From Romanomermis culicivorax (taxonomy: Eukaryota; Nematoda; Enoplea; Mermithida; Mermithidae): a stretch of 64,000 nt of DNA. The stretch lies in NCBI GenBank assembly GCA_963922205.1, contig CAWUHX010000065.1:1178001-1242000 (forward strand), written 5' to 3'. Below the pieces are notes generated by a model that had not been told where the DNA came from, did no database searches, and worked only from the letters and a program-made list of their open reading frames with translations. Each line of letters opens with the position of its first letter. The first letter of the stretch is position 1. Shown here one piece after another: positions 1 through 11,300 of the stretch. Position numbers and translations under genes: made by a program.

Positions 1-271
1 TCAGGGAAACTCAGGGGAAAAACCAACTTAAGAAGGGTTCCCCAAAATATATCTCACAACAACAATAATCCCCTGAGAAGACTCACATAGTCCTGTTTCT
101 CAAAAATGATTCGACGAAGGGCGACAGGTCCCTGGGTTTCAATTTTGGTCGATGAACAGGAGGGGTGGTCCACTCGGTTCTTTGATTGGTAAATGTTGGA
201 GGTCGGGACTGACACGTAATGGGTAAATGCATTGCCATCGTAACCATCGCCAAACACTGTTCGAAAAATAA

Positions 272-344
272 TGCTTGACCGGGATTCGAACCTGGGTCTC
301 TATGACTATAGTGCAGCATTCTTCCGATTAAACTACCGAGCCAG
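272..344 (-). tRNA. tRNA-like sequence, degenerate, copy 1
   Basis: Read on the minus strand, an A-box-like TAGTTTAATCG and a consensus B-box GGTTCGAATCC are spaced as in a tRNA gene. The acceptor, D and T arms pair only partly (the T stem has an A-C mismatch). The anticodon arm is poor, with a loop CTATAGT whose triplet would be ATA. The internal Pol III promoter looks intact while the cloverleaf is not, so a tRNA-derived repeat or pseudo-tRNA is more likely than a working tRNA. Confidence 0.4.
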
Positions 345-541
345 TGTTGCGATTGTTACGAAGGGGTGATGTACGGCCATGTGACAGGTGACATTCCCCC
401 CTTGAAAGAAGGACGACCTCGTCCGTTGAAGATGCAGGTTCTGCGGCCCACCAATGTGGGACCAATCCAAGCCTCGCCATGACACGTAATGGGTAAACGC
501 GTTGCCATCGTAACCATCGCCAAACACTGTTCGAAAAATAA

Positions 542-614
542 TGCTCGACTGGGATTCGAACCCGGGTCTCTATGACTATAGTGCAGCGTTCTTCCAATTG
601 AACTACCGAGCCAG
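542..614 (-). tRNA. tRNA-like sequence, degenerate, copy 2
   Basis: Second copy of the element at 272-344. The D stem (GTTT/GAAC) and T stem (4 of 5 pairs) are better here, and about 6 of 7 acceptor pairs form. The anticodon stem CTGCA/CATAG still pairs at only 3 of 5 positions. The B-box GGTTCGAATCC is kept. Loop triplet ATA, not a standard animal anticodon. If either copy is a real tRNA gene it is this one. Confidence 0.45.
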
Positions 615-669
615 TGTTGCGATTGTTACGAAGGGGTGATGTACGGCCGTGCGACATGTGACAGGACGA

Positions 670-3600
670 GTCTCTTTACTCGGCATGTATACGGGTGGTG
701 ACCTGGCACAAGGTAGGCGACGGGTGGCTTTTATGCAAATTCGGGAGGCAAATGCAGTGAAGATTAGGAATATTCAAATTTATTAAAAATAAAGCAAGGT
801 GTCAGATATGTGCCAGAAGACAAAACTGGATACAGGGGTAAAACCCAAGAATGAGCCAAAAACTAAAGAAACAAGTCCTTTTAAGGACTTTGTTGGCTAC
901 AGCACCAGCCTGGGTGGAGTTTTCGACGCCCAAGCTAACTTCTGCAGCTAGACGGATGCAGAAGATGCCTATGAGCACATAGACATTTTTCGTTCACATG
1001 CATTTAGCACTGAGGCCGACTGAGTGCCTATGCTAAGCATACAAACGTCTTTAGCTAAACTTCTTAGCTAGTCGTTTTTGCGTAACAAAAACAACGCTAA
1101 TTTAGGTGATAAGAGGTGCATGGAATGCACCTAAAATAGCCATATGTCCATAAAGCACGTTTTGGCGAAAGTTTTAGCTAAAGGGTGTACTGTAGCCCAT
1201 GTGCATAAAAAGAAACAAAATAAACGAAAATACAATAAAACGACACATAAAAATGCATGTGCAAAAACAGAAACAAAACGAACATAAAGTAAATGATTGT
1301 AGAAACAAAAAAGTGACGGAGAAAATAAAGTATCAACATGATGAGAATCAGGTGACGTTGGAGAATTTGAGCGGCATGTGACGCCATGAATAGATATACT
1401 TAATAAAAAGTTAAATCTCTCCACTAATGTCACCCTAAAGTCTTCTAGATCCTGAGAAATCTTTGCAGAAGCAAAAAGAAAAAATTCAAAAATTGAAGTA
1501 TGAGTGTATCTGCATGCATCTGGAGCAAAGAAAATCATGCGGAGGTCATTCAATCTTCAGCTCTGTGAAAACTGAATGGACACAATTTCAAGAAACGATT
1601 TCTGAGAGATTCTACTCTCTACTTCATTGACCTATGATAAGTTGAAAATTAATAATATCTGGAAAAGAGATGTCTTGAGTAGTTTTACACGCTGAGTATC
1701 GTGACAGCATTTTTCCCGCATAAAAATCAAAATTGGCAAAGCTACAGTACTCCAAAGTTTGGAATTTTTTATTTTTTGGCGTTTTTCGGTCTGTACATGT
1801 GTATCGAAATATCATAGCTCAGAAAAGACGTGACTCTGAAGCCAAATGTTTATTGCATGCAGAAGACCATGCTCTATATGCGGGTATGAAGTACATTTTG
1901 TAATCTCTTACTTTACACTTTTTATTCCGTTTTAAAGTGTCAAAACGGAAGTCAAAGTACACCAAAAAAGTTCTTTGAGGCATTTTTTGGGCACCTTCCC
2001 GTAGGATGCCGCAAATTTTTTTTGATTTCTGTAGCCACTAATGTCAAACATTCTGTGTTAAACTGTCAATCAAATTCATGTACCGTCTTGGGAGCTGCAG
2101 GTGTCTGCACATTCTGAAAGTTGATACAAAAATGCTTATTAATGCCACTAAATATGCCATCTACGAGATGCAGAAAAAATTAAAAACGTTCAGATTAGAC
2201 GATCAAAAAGAAAAGATGTGAGTCGAATCACTGGTAAAATTTCGTCGATCAATTCACTATGGTTGCGCAACAAAGTGCCTCAGAAAAAAATATAACAAGA
2301 ATGCCTCTCCTCAGGTGTTTGATTAAAAAAAATCGAAGCTGTGATTTGCTACACAATAAATGTCGGCTGTCTGACTCCGACCCATGTTATATGCTGTGAG
2401 AAAGTGTTCTACAGTTGAAAGCACCCTGTTTGACTTCACGTGATGTTAGCCAAACGAATATAGAGCAAATGATAGTAGATTGCATTACATTTCCATAGTA
2501 AAGCAAAGAGTATCCGAATAACTTTTGTCGTTTTTCTGTAAATTGATTTCAAACAATCACCCGATTTCTGAAATTTGATGAAAATTTTTGAAAGCATCAA
2601 TTTTTTCATTTGAAGCACTTCGTTCAGAAACCATCAAACCTAGATCAATGAAAATTTATCAGCACTTCGAGCCACATAATTTCTTATAATGTATTGAGTA
2701 AAGACGCATCCTGTGTTCCCAGAACTTTACTGATTGGGCATTTATCGAGATTCAAAAACAAATTTGAATGCCCGGGCAGTGTATGCAAATCTCTACATCT
2801 ACCAGAAAGGTGCGCGAGGATGAGATGTTACTTTTGCAGCTATTCAAGGAATGTATGAACGAAAGAATAAAAAGATAAAACTCCTTGGCATCATAGTTGG
2901 AGATTCTGTCGAGTGCCCACAAAACAGGATTTTTCTTTTTTTGCTTCTCATTTTCGACAGTTTAAACTTTTTTGCAGAATGTAAAATGTTTGTTTGTGAA
3001 ACAATTAGTACAGCAAACTATAGTCTGCTAGTTATTTGATAATTCTATAGTATAGATAATGAACGTATCACATGTGGTAGACAAGAGTCACCCGGAAAGT
3101 GCAGTGACTTCTAAACGATTTTCATGAGTATGCCTTCTTCAGAACTCTGCAGCTCCACAAAAGGTGCAAACATTTTAATGAAAATTTTACCAACACAAAA
3201 TAATGAAATAAAATTCTGCGGCAACCGATGGGAAGGTGCTCGGGAATGCCCATAAACAAAATTTCCCTGATTTTGACAGCTCCTTTTTAGCACTTCAAAT
3301 TCTTTTAAAAGGCGCAATGTGCAGTTATTTACACTGAATGTTACACCAAAAGATAACCTATTCTCTCCTGCGTAAAACAAATATTCATTTATCGAATAAG
3401 ATCACTCCAATTTGGAAATATTGCTTGGCTAGCAAGACCACTGAAAAATGCCAAAAATATGAGCCAAAAAAGGCGACCGGTACTGACCTTTATAGCTTTC
3501 AAATGGGTGAAGCTTTTTTAATGCAGTTTCCTGCCGTCGATAGACAAACCTTCTGGCATAAAAATTGCAAAGTTTCAGCCAGATTGCTCGAATATTGATT

Positions 3601-5210
3601 GACTAGAATCAAAAATACTAAACGTCGATTTTTGCCAAATAATTTTTTGAAAATTGACATAAATTGACAAAATCAACATGTTTTATAACAGGAAAGTACA
3701 ATAGATCCAATCATGAGAACCGTAACAGCTGGAAACCACATGAGAGCCGTTTTAGTGTGTCGTACTTTCTGTTTCACCAATACTTTTGATCGTTTTTTTT
3801 CTGGTCAATGACTGAATTGATTTTGCTTTGATTTTGCTTTCTTTCCAATTTTAATTTTGCCCATATTGAAACAAGAAGGATGATGACTTTAAATTTGAAT
3901 TAAATCTGGGTGATTGTGTGTAAACAGTTTTACAAAAATTTTTCCACAGTAGAACAACTTTTACATTGATTTCAGGACTTTTACTTTGTAAAAAATGACC
4001 ATTTTACTAAATTTTCGTTTGTACAGTAACCATAAATGCTAGGAGCATAAAATTTGGCTCTTGTAACAAAGACAAGTAGGACATTCTAATGCAGCTATTC
4101 GCATTAAAATAGTTACATCCGTTCGAATGTTATGAAAGTCAGCACCACGTCAATTTTTAAGCTTTGGCATACTGTAGCGGTGTGAATTTTTGTTTTCAAG
4201 CAAAACCAGTGATACCATGAAACTTAGCGCACGAAACTGCCCAAAATATCTCATTTTCAGGATTAATTTTCAACTTATCATAGAGAAGGTAGAACCTCTC
4301 AGAAATCGTGTCTTAAATCATGTTTTTAAATAGATTTCAACAGGATCTATCGATGGATACCCAATTTGTTGTCTTTTAGAAGGAAATCATTCATGATGGC
4401 CATGAGTCACATTTAGGTGATGTCAAAATACCTAAAATCCTCCACGGCATTCTGTTTTTGTCCATTTAGTATGAAACAAAAGATCGGAAGAAAAAATTTA
4501 TCATATACTGTCAACAGGCGTCTTTTTTTCTCATCAAGAACGTCAACATTATCTTCACTGCATATTTCAAAGAAAATGGATTGTGTTACTTGCACATCAA
4601 ATGAGTTCCATTCTGGAGTTCACATTCCTATACTGATGCACAAAAGCTTAGGAATTTGGTAATAATTTTTATCACTCAGTATTGGTCATGTATCTTCTAT
4701 TGTTAATTATATGTATGACTAAGCGTCATATCTGAAGTTCCCGAGACGTGTAAATCAGACAGAGCAAGTCAAAAATTAAGGATTTTTCGGAGAACTTTTG
4801 AATATTTCATGTTATGTGGAAAAAATGAAAACTCACATCTTGAAAATCTTATAGGGATCACAAAAACTTTTGAAAGTCAGTTTGTAGTCAATACAGAATC
4901 ACTCGATCTGAATTTAAGATTGCATCTTGATTCTTTTCAGGAGGCCGTCATTTATAGGAAAATGTTCAACGAACAGGCATTTTCTTTTGAAAATTAATTC
5001 ATCAACCTTACCGTTTTTATTGTCCTAAGAATTTGCTGTTCGCTGTTATGCGATTTTAAATCAATTATCTATAGAGAAAATTTTGCGGCGATGTCATTCA
5101 GACTTGAGCATGCTTTATTGGAAAAATCACAATCTTCCTCTGAAATGTGAAAATAAAAGAAGTGAAATTCACAGGTTTTACGAACTTACGATTCAATTAT
5201 TAATTTTTAG
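670..5210. other. Gene-free stretch upstream of IFT140
   Basis: No reading frame here has exon-like composition, splice sites or family similarity that I recognise; the longest open frame (about 140 codons, minus strand, 1131-1553) looks like low-complexity AT-rich antisense. A perfect short hairpin (aggtgcatggaatgcacct) lies near 1115. Two blocks near 1590-1700 and 4200-4313 are similar in inverted orientation, and the sequence just right of the second (about 4313-4385) resembles part of the element in IFT140 intron 9. Old transposon remnants are the likely content. Confidence 0.5.
1590..4313. repeat. Diverged inverted repeat, possible old DNA transposon
   Basis: The block at about 1590-1700 (acgatttctgagagattcta, then tatgataagttgaaaattaat) reappears in reverse complement at about 4200-4313. 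The arms are diverged with small indels. The outer flank at 4313-4385 (aatcatgtttttaaatagat) resembles 11145-11215 inside the TIR-bearing element of IFT140 intron 9, tying both to one family. No intact transposase is seen between the arms. Confidence 0.4.
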
Positions 5211-5304
5211 GCCCAGTTGTCATAGTAACAATCTTGAACATCGTATCATGCCACCACTTCAAAAACCACGACTATCTGATGCGCTCATATAAAACTGAGC
5301 AAGC
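5201..5304 (+). promoter_or_regulatory. Putative 5' splice or trans-splice acceptor, 5' UTR and uORF of IFT140
   Basis: The pyrimidine-rich attaatttttag ending at 5210 is a strong acceptor 94 bases before the IFT140 start codon and could receive a spliced leader or a non-coding 5' exon. Inside the implied leader is a 14-codon upstream ORF, ATG at 5248 to TAA at 5290-5292, ending 12 bases before the main ATG. The uORF could dampen translation, but that is inference. Confidence 0.4.
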
Positions 5305-8300
5305 ATGTCTGCTTATTTCGCCTATCAAGTTCAATTAGCCGACGCGCCTTCCGTTCGGCATAAAGTGATTAAATGGCACCCGAAATTCAAGGACATTTTC
5401 GCCGTCGGATCTTGCGACGAACGTGGCGACGGCGGTGAAATTAATTTATTCGATGATGAAGTAAATGGAAGAAAATTCTCCCGAGTTTTTACTAGTTTTT
5501 TCGAGGATCTATTTTTTGACGTTTGCAGGAGACAGCTTTGCATACTACAGTCTGTTTTTTCTGGTAAATCTTAAAGGTGAGAAGCAAGCACTATGTTTCA
5601 TACTTTTACTTTTTCCTGCTCAACTCCACTTCAATTTGTGAGCCTGCTCAACTATACTCCATTCATTTTGAATAATCGATGCAGCGGAGTCGCAGCCCAA
5701 CTTTTATTCAAAATTATTAAAGGCATTTTGAATCTATTCAATAGATTTTTCCTTCATGAAATAGACTTCTTGATTATCACTCCTTTCAACAATTTCAAGA
5801 TTATCGATATCAATTTTCTATCTCTAATAAGGCTGCATTTGCCGAAACGCCGAGTGCTACATTGATCATTTCAGAACGAATGGAGCAGCATAGCCATTAC
5901 TCTATTTGAGATACAGTAAAAGCTTAGTGTAAACGACTTCTTGAGGAAAAATAGACTACACTTCCGATCAATCGATGGAAAATTAATTTTTTTGATCCCC
6001 ATAACGTCATCGAAAAGGAAGATGAAATATTTCGAGCAGTATTTCCGAATAGATCTTAATAAGACGCGTTGATTTGAAAAATAAGCGAATGTTGTTTCAT
6101 TTTTTTACCTAAAACATTTTTTACTGACATGAACGGAGTATAAAACCTGAATACCGAAATATACTGGGGCTCGTTCATTTTCACATAGGGTCAAAAAGTC
6201 AAAGGCTCGAATAATTCGTTGAAAAAACCCACTGCCAAACCTTTACAATTGGCTTGGCATCCTACCAAAAAAATCTTGGCCGTCGCCTGGTCCACCGGTC
6301 TGATCAACGTTTGGAATTGTGCGAAGAATAAAGGTGGACAATTTTTTATCTTGAAAATGTTACTCTTTCTAGCCCATAATGTTGGCAGACGCAACGACAA
6401 CCAAAAAAGTTGGTTCAATTTGGGACGTTATTTTCATGGTGTAGAAGACTTTGTAATGTGGAGAAAAGCTAAATTTTTCCGATATCATTAGAGGGCCAAA
6501 ATCAAAGAGCCATCACGATGCTTATCAACTTTTGATCAGAATATAACTTTTCTGTGTTTGACATCTGATACTTACTCGAGAAATTTACCATTTTACGAGG
6601 TTTTGGGTTGAAATTTTTGACTGCTCTGCTTACCGCTTATGGACAAGCAATTCTCTATCCTGCTTTTCCGCGTTGAACATACTTTCATGGTATGGCTGCA
6701 TCGATCATCTTAAAATAAATGGAGTGTAATTCACAAAACAAATTTTCCGGTAAAACTCATTATTTTGGATTTTTTATTTTTCGAAATTTGTTAGGATTAT
6801 ATTCTCTATGTAGTAGAAATGAATTTTCACAAGTTTAACCCTAATGACGATAAGAACGACATAAATTCGGCCAGCGTCCGTTGATTTCTAAATATTAAAA
6901 TGAAATATTTTTTCACTGAAATCATCACGTCAAAATCTACAAAATAATAGCAGCTCAAATTGACTACATTTTCTTTGCGTTTTTAGATGAGGTATATGTT
7001 ATATCCGGTGCTGTGGATCTGGAAATCAACAATGTCCAGTGGAGTTCGGAAGGATCGAAACTACTAGTTACCGACAGAGTAATTAAATATTGTGTGTGTT
7101 ACAGTAACTTTATAGCAATTATTCTATTCTAAGTTTAATCATCGACTCGAAAAATGATTCAATAGTTCTATTTATTTGATGGGAAAGTTTTCATCATTGA
7201 TTACTGTAATAAGCCTAGAAATTTCTCGAATAGCATCGAAAATTAAAATAAAACTTTTTTTGTTTGAGAAACATTCCAAATGAGATAAACGAGAAACTAC
7301 AGTAATATTCAGAAACGGTTTTATAGCCTTCTTGTCTACTTTTTTCAGGCTGGAGATGTTTTCTTACATAAAATTGACCTCAAAGGCCGTCCAGTGGACA
7401 ATGGCACAACGAAGACCAAACTTAAAGAACCGATCAGCTGCGTGTTGCTCAAACCGCCGTTCGATGTTCACAAGGACTCCGGGTATGCCGAGAGCAAGTT
7501 TAGCGGTGATTCGTCTGCTGATGGGAAACCATATAGAAATTTGTATACTCACAGCTCAACTGAACTTTCTCTTCTCTTATTCACCTATATGTGCTCGGAT
7601 TCAAATTTGCAGAAACGCTGCTCCACCTGAAGATGCCCTAAACGAGTTTAGAACGAAACGCGCCGTCATAGCACCCGCCGAAAGCAGTACATTTTTCCTC
7701 GGTGGCGAAACAGGTAAAAAGGCTGTCTTACTGTATCTGGTATTCGTAACATTTACCCCTTTTCATACTGTAGGCGGAATCTACTTCGTCAAAGAAAATG
7801 GTCAAGTTAACGAAATGTTCACATTGAACAAATGCGTCATGTTTTTAACCTTTTCGGCAAAAAATAACATTTTAATTTGCATATCCAATGATTTAATGTT
7901 GAGTAGGCATCAAATAAGTGCTTCTTCATCCAGCGATGCTACAGAAATGTCCAAAGTGAAAATTAATGCTAAATTGGAAAAATTAAACATTCTTCCGATT
8001 CGGGACAATGTATTGGCAATTTCGTGTGGTGAATTGAGTGTCAGGTAATCTTTAATCTGTTTTTTTGTGCATCCCTGCATATCATGAAAATGACTTAAGT
8101 GCGCGTTGAATTGGTGCCAATTTTTGTGATAAATGAAATGATTTGGTACAGAGCTTATTGCAGGAAGTTTCCGAGTAGCACACTGATGGAGCATATGCAC
8201 AAATTTGTTTTACTGTAATATGGCACTGTTTGCGCGCTTGGTCATTTGTGCACGAGCAAAACTGTTCAGAATGCTGGACATAGAACACGAAGAAAATGTT

Positions 8301-11300
8301 TTGCTGGCTTTGACCGCGGACAAAGGATACTCAGGCAGTGACTCGATCAACTGCATAGCATACTGTAGCACTAGTGGTATCGTAGCCGCGGGTACACAAT
8401 TGGGAAAATTGGCCCTGTGGAAGCCAGTTGCGAGAAATTCTCACAATCAAAGCTACACATTGATCAGCGCATCCGCTTTTCAACACAGTATCAGTTCAAT
8501 TCAGGTATAAAAAGGTCCAAAACTTGAAATCAAAGCATGCTTGACGTTTTTTACAGTGGTCGTGCGGCTTCAACTGTCTCAGTGCCTATGCCATGAATGA
8601 CATTTTCGTGTTGAAAGAACGGTCCTTATTGACGCAATTCGCCGAAAACGTGAGAAATTCGTGTAAAAGTGGAATTGAAAATTTTTGAGAAAAATCCCAT
8701 AGTAAAAATATTTTGAAATCATCTTAATTTTCCTATCATACTATAGTTTGTTTTTTATAAAATGCTTCTAAATTGAAAAAAGACAAAAATCAACTGTGCA
8801 GTCAAAATCGCGTATACAAGGCTCTCACAGTAAGATTTTTCACTCTAAAAATTGTTAAAAGTTGTTAAGCTCACAAATTTTCAATCTCACGTGACGAATG
8901 GTCCAGCTGAAAATTGTAAAAATCTAAAATAATACTTGCTTTCCACTTTTATAATTTAGAAGCATTTCAAGAAAAACAGACTATATACATATTAGTTGAA
9001 AAGTATCTTAGCCGATTCTCCATAAAAATTATGTCGTTTACCGCGTTCAACTTGCAAGGTTTTGCGCTGAAAGTTTCTGAATCATATAGATTTATGCTGG
9101 AAAATCAAAATTGGCTGCGTTCCCTTAACCCGATTATCTTGCTACTCCGATTAATACACAAAATTTTTATCAACCTGACCAATGAAAACTTTTTAGATAG
9201 TATTCTCGCTTTCCAACGGTATCGACTGTGCAGTATTATTATAGGTAGATGAATGATATTGAGTCTACAGTAAGACAATTTTGATTTGCAAGTGCATCAA
9301 AATGACAAATTACTTCTAATTTCAGGATATAAACATTGTTACTTGCTAGAAAAACTTCGTCTTACCAGATTTTTTCAGTGATGAAATGAGATGTTATTTT
9401 CATAATCAACCTACGGTAAGGCCTTAGTGATCTGATTTGCATGTGTAAGAAAAATCGACGGTACGACAGAAACGGCCTAATCCCGAAGCACAAAAACTGT
9501 ATAATTTTTCACATAAAATACAATTGCATCCAGAAGCCAGTTTTTAAACGGCGACTTAAAACATTACTATATGTCCTAAGACGCAGCTTTATCATGGAAA
9601 AGTTTTGTCTCAAGACACACACGGATATGTCCAGAGACACTGTTTAGAAAGTGTTCAAAAAGTTGAAAGTATAGTGTAATTACTGTTGCTCCAACAGTCT
9701 ATCAAATGACTGCAGCATTCTGATTCTTACCCGAACATGCCCATGAATGTGCTGATGGTTTCATGTGTGGAGATGCCCCATTTAACATTCCCAAAGGCTA
9801 TAGTTTGCTTGTTGAGGTATGAAACCATAGTTAAGCAAAACTACTCCCGTCCCTTCCATCAGGCCATATATTTGTGCAATCTGTCCTGTCCGTATAACAA
9901 TTTAAAGTCAGGCCTATCCTTTGTCTTTTCCGGCTCTAACAGTCCCGTCACTGAGGACCACTGTCTATGCTTAACCATCGCACCCTATGCTCATATCCTT
10001 AACTGATGCACCCTGTACCCCTTTGCACAGACACTATTGTTGAGGGTAACTCTTGCTCCTGCCCTCAACCATTGCACCCCAGACTCCGAGCGAGAACTCT
10101 CTCGTTGAGTAAAACTCTTACTCTATCCTTAACATTGTATACTTCCAGCCTTTTTCGGGTCTTACAGACTCATAGGTGAGGACAACTTTAGTCTATGCTC
10201 GACTATTGCACACCACTCTCCCAGACCATCTCACGGACTCCATAGCTGAGGAAAACTCTATATCTTCACATACCCTGGCCCGGGCGTGAATACAATATGT
10301 GTTTTTTGATGCAACTAAAGAAAATGTAGCATGCATAGAAATCGGCTCAGGCTCATGCATAGACTTAGATTTAGGCTTAGGCTCAGATTTAGGCTCACTT
10401 TGAATTTTCAAGAACTTTTTTATATGCAGTCGAGGTAAAGAGACGGTCCATGTAAGAGGATGGTCGAGGTAAAGGGACGGTTGATAATAGAAATTTTTCA
10501 TTTTTCATTTTAAACATTAGTCGAGGTGATGGTATGGTCGAGGTAACGAAACACAACCGACACATGTCCGTATAACAATTTCAAATTAACAAACGAAAAT
10601 ATCGTATACTTTGAAACTCTTATTTTTAGCATTTGGTTGTCCAGTCGGACCAGCACACTTTGCAATTGACCAGACTAGAACCACCGACCACTGTCGAATG
10701 CAAAATAACCGACCATCCACCCAAAGCCCTCCGAATTTGGCCTCCGTTTGTAGCATGCTTCGACGGTGGACGTTTCTCCGTCTACGAGATGACCGATTCG
10801 ATGGACGGCGGAATCGTGGTCGTCGGATCTTTCGATGTGCTCGTTGGTCAACAACAGCAATCCGATCGGGAATTGAAACTTTCAAGGGACGAAGATGATG
10901 TGCATAATGAAAGTGGTCAGTTGGCAGATTTTGCGTTGCACAGCAGTGGATTGTATTTGACGGACAAGGCTCGGATACAGGTCAAGACTTTCCAAGTAAA
11001 AATGAAAAAATGTGCATACAGGGTGTCCGAAAAATGACCGGACTACCGACCATACGTTACAGTAGCAAGGAAAGTCATGGAAGTCAACCAAATTGTCGCA
11101 AAACTTTTACCACGCATAACTCCGTCAAAGATGGACAAACACCATTTTTAATCATGTTTTTGGATAGATTTCGAGAAGAGCTTATCGATTGATCGATTTG
11201 TTGTATTTTGAAAAGCAAAAATTTTTGCTCCCCCTAGATAATAACCACCAGCGTTTTGTTGAATTATTCTGTTTCAAAATACTCTTTTTGGTGTGTTATC

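Larger units (their letters stand above)
211..664. repeat. Direct duplication, period 270 bp, around tRNA-like sequences
   Basis: The segment 211-394 is repeated at 481-664 with few substitutions. Both begin gacacgtaatgggtaa and run through a tRNA-like core to a gtacggcc stretch. The DNA between the copies (395-480) and before the first (1-210) does not match, so this is a dispersed unit present twice, not a simple satellite. A tRNA-derived SINE-like repeat or a duplicated tRNA gene with its flanks would both fit. Confidence 0.8.

Noticed and set aside
272-614. Functional tRNA-Tyr or tRNA-Asp gene
   Set aside because: The anticodon stem has two mismatches in both copies and the triplet ATA fits neither; kept only as tRNA-like.
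1131-1553. 140-codon open frame on the minus strand with Phe/Leu-rich runs
   Set aside because: It is the antisense of an A-rich stretch, with low-complexity Phe/Cys/Leu composition, no splice context and no family signature.
10586-10898. Open frames on both strands overlapping IFT140 exon 9
   Set aside because: They are shadow frames of a well-supported IFT140 exon whose phase and conservation fix the other frame.
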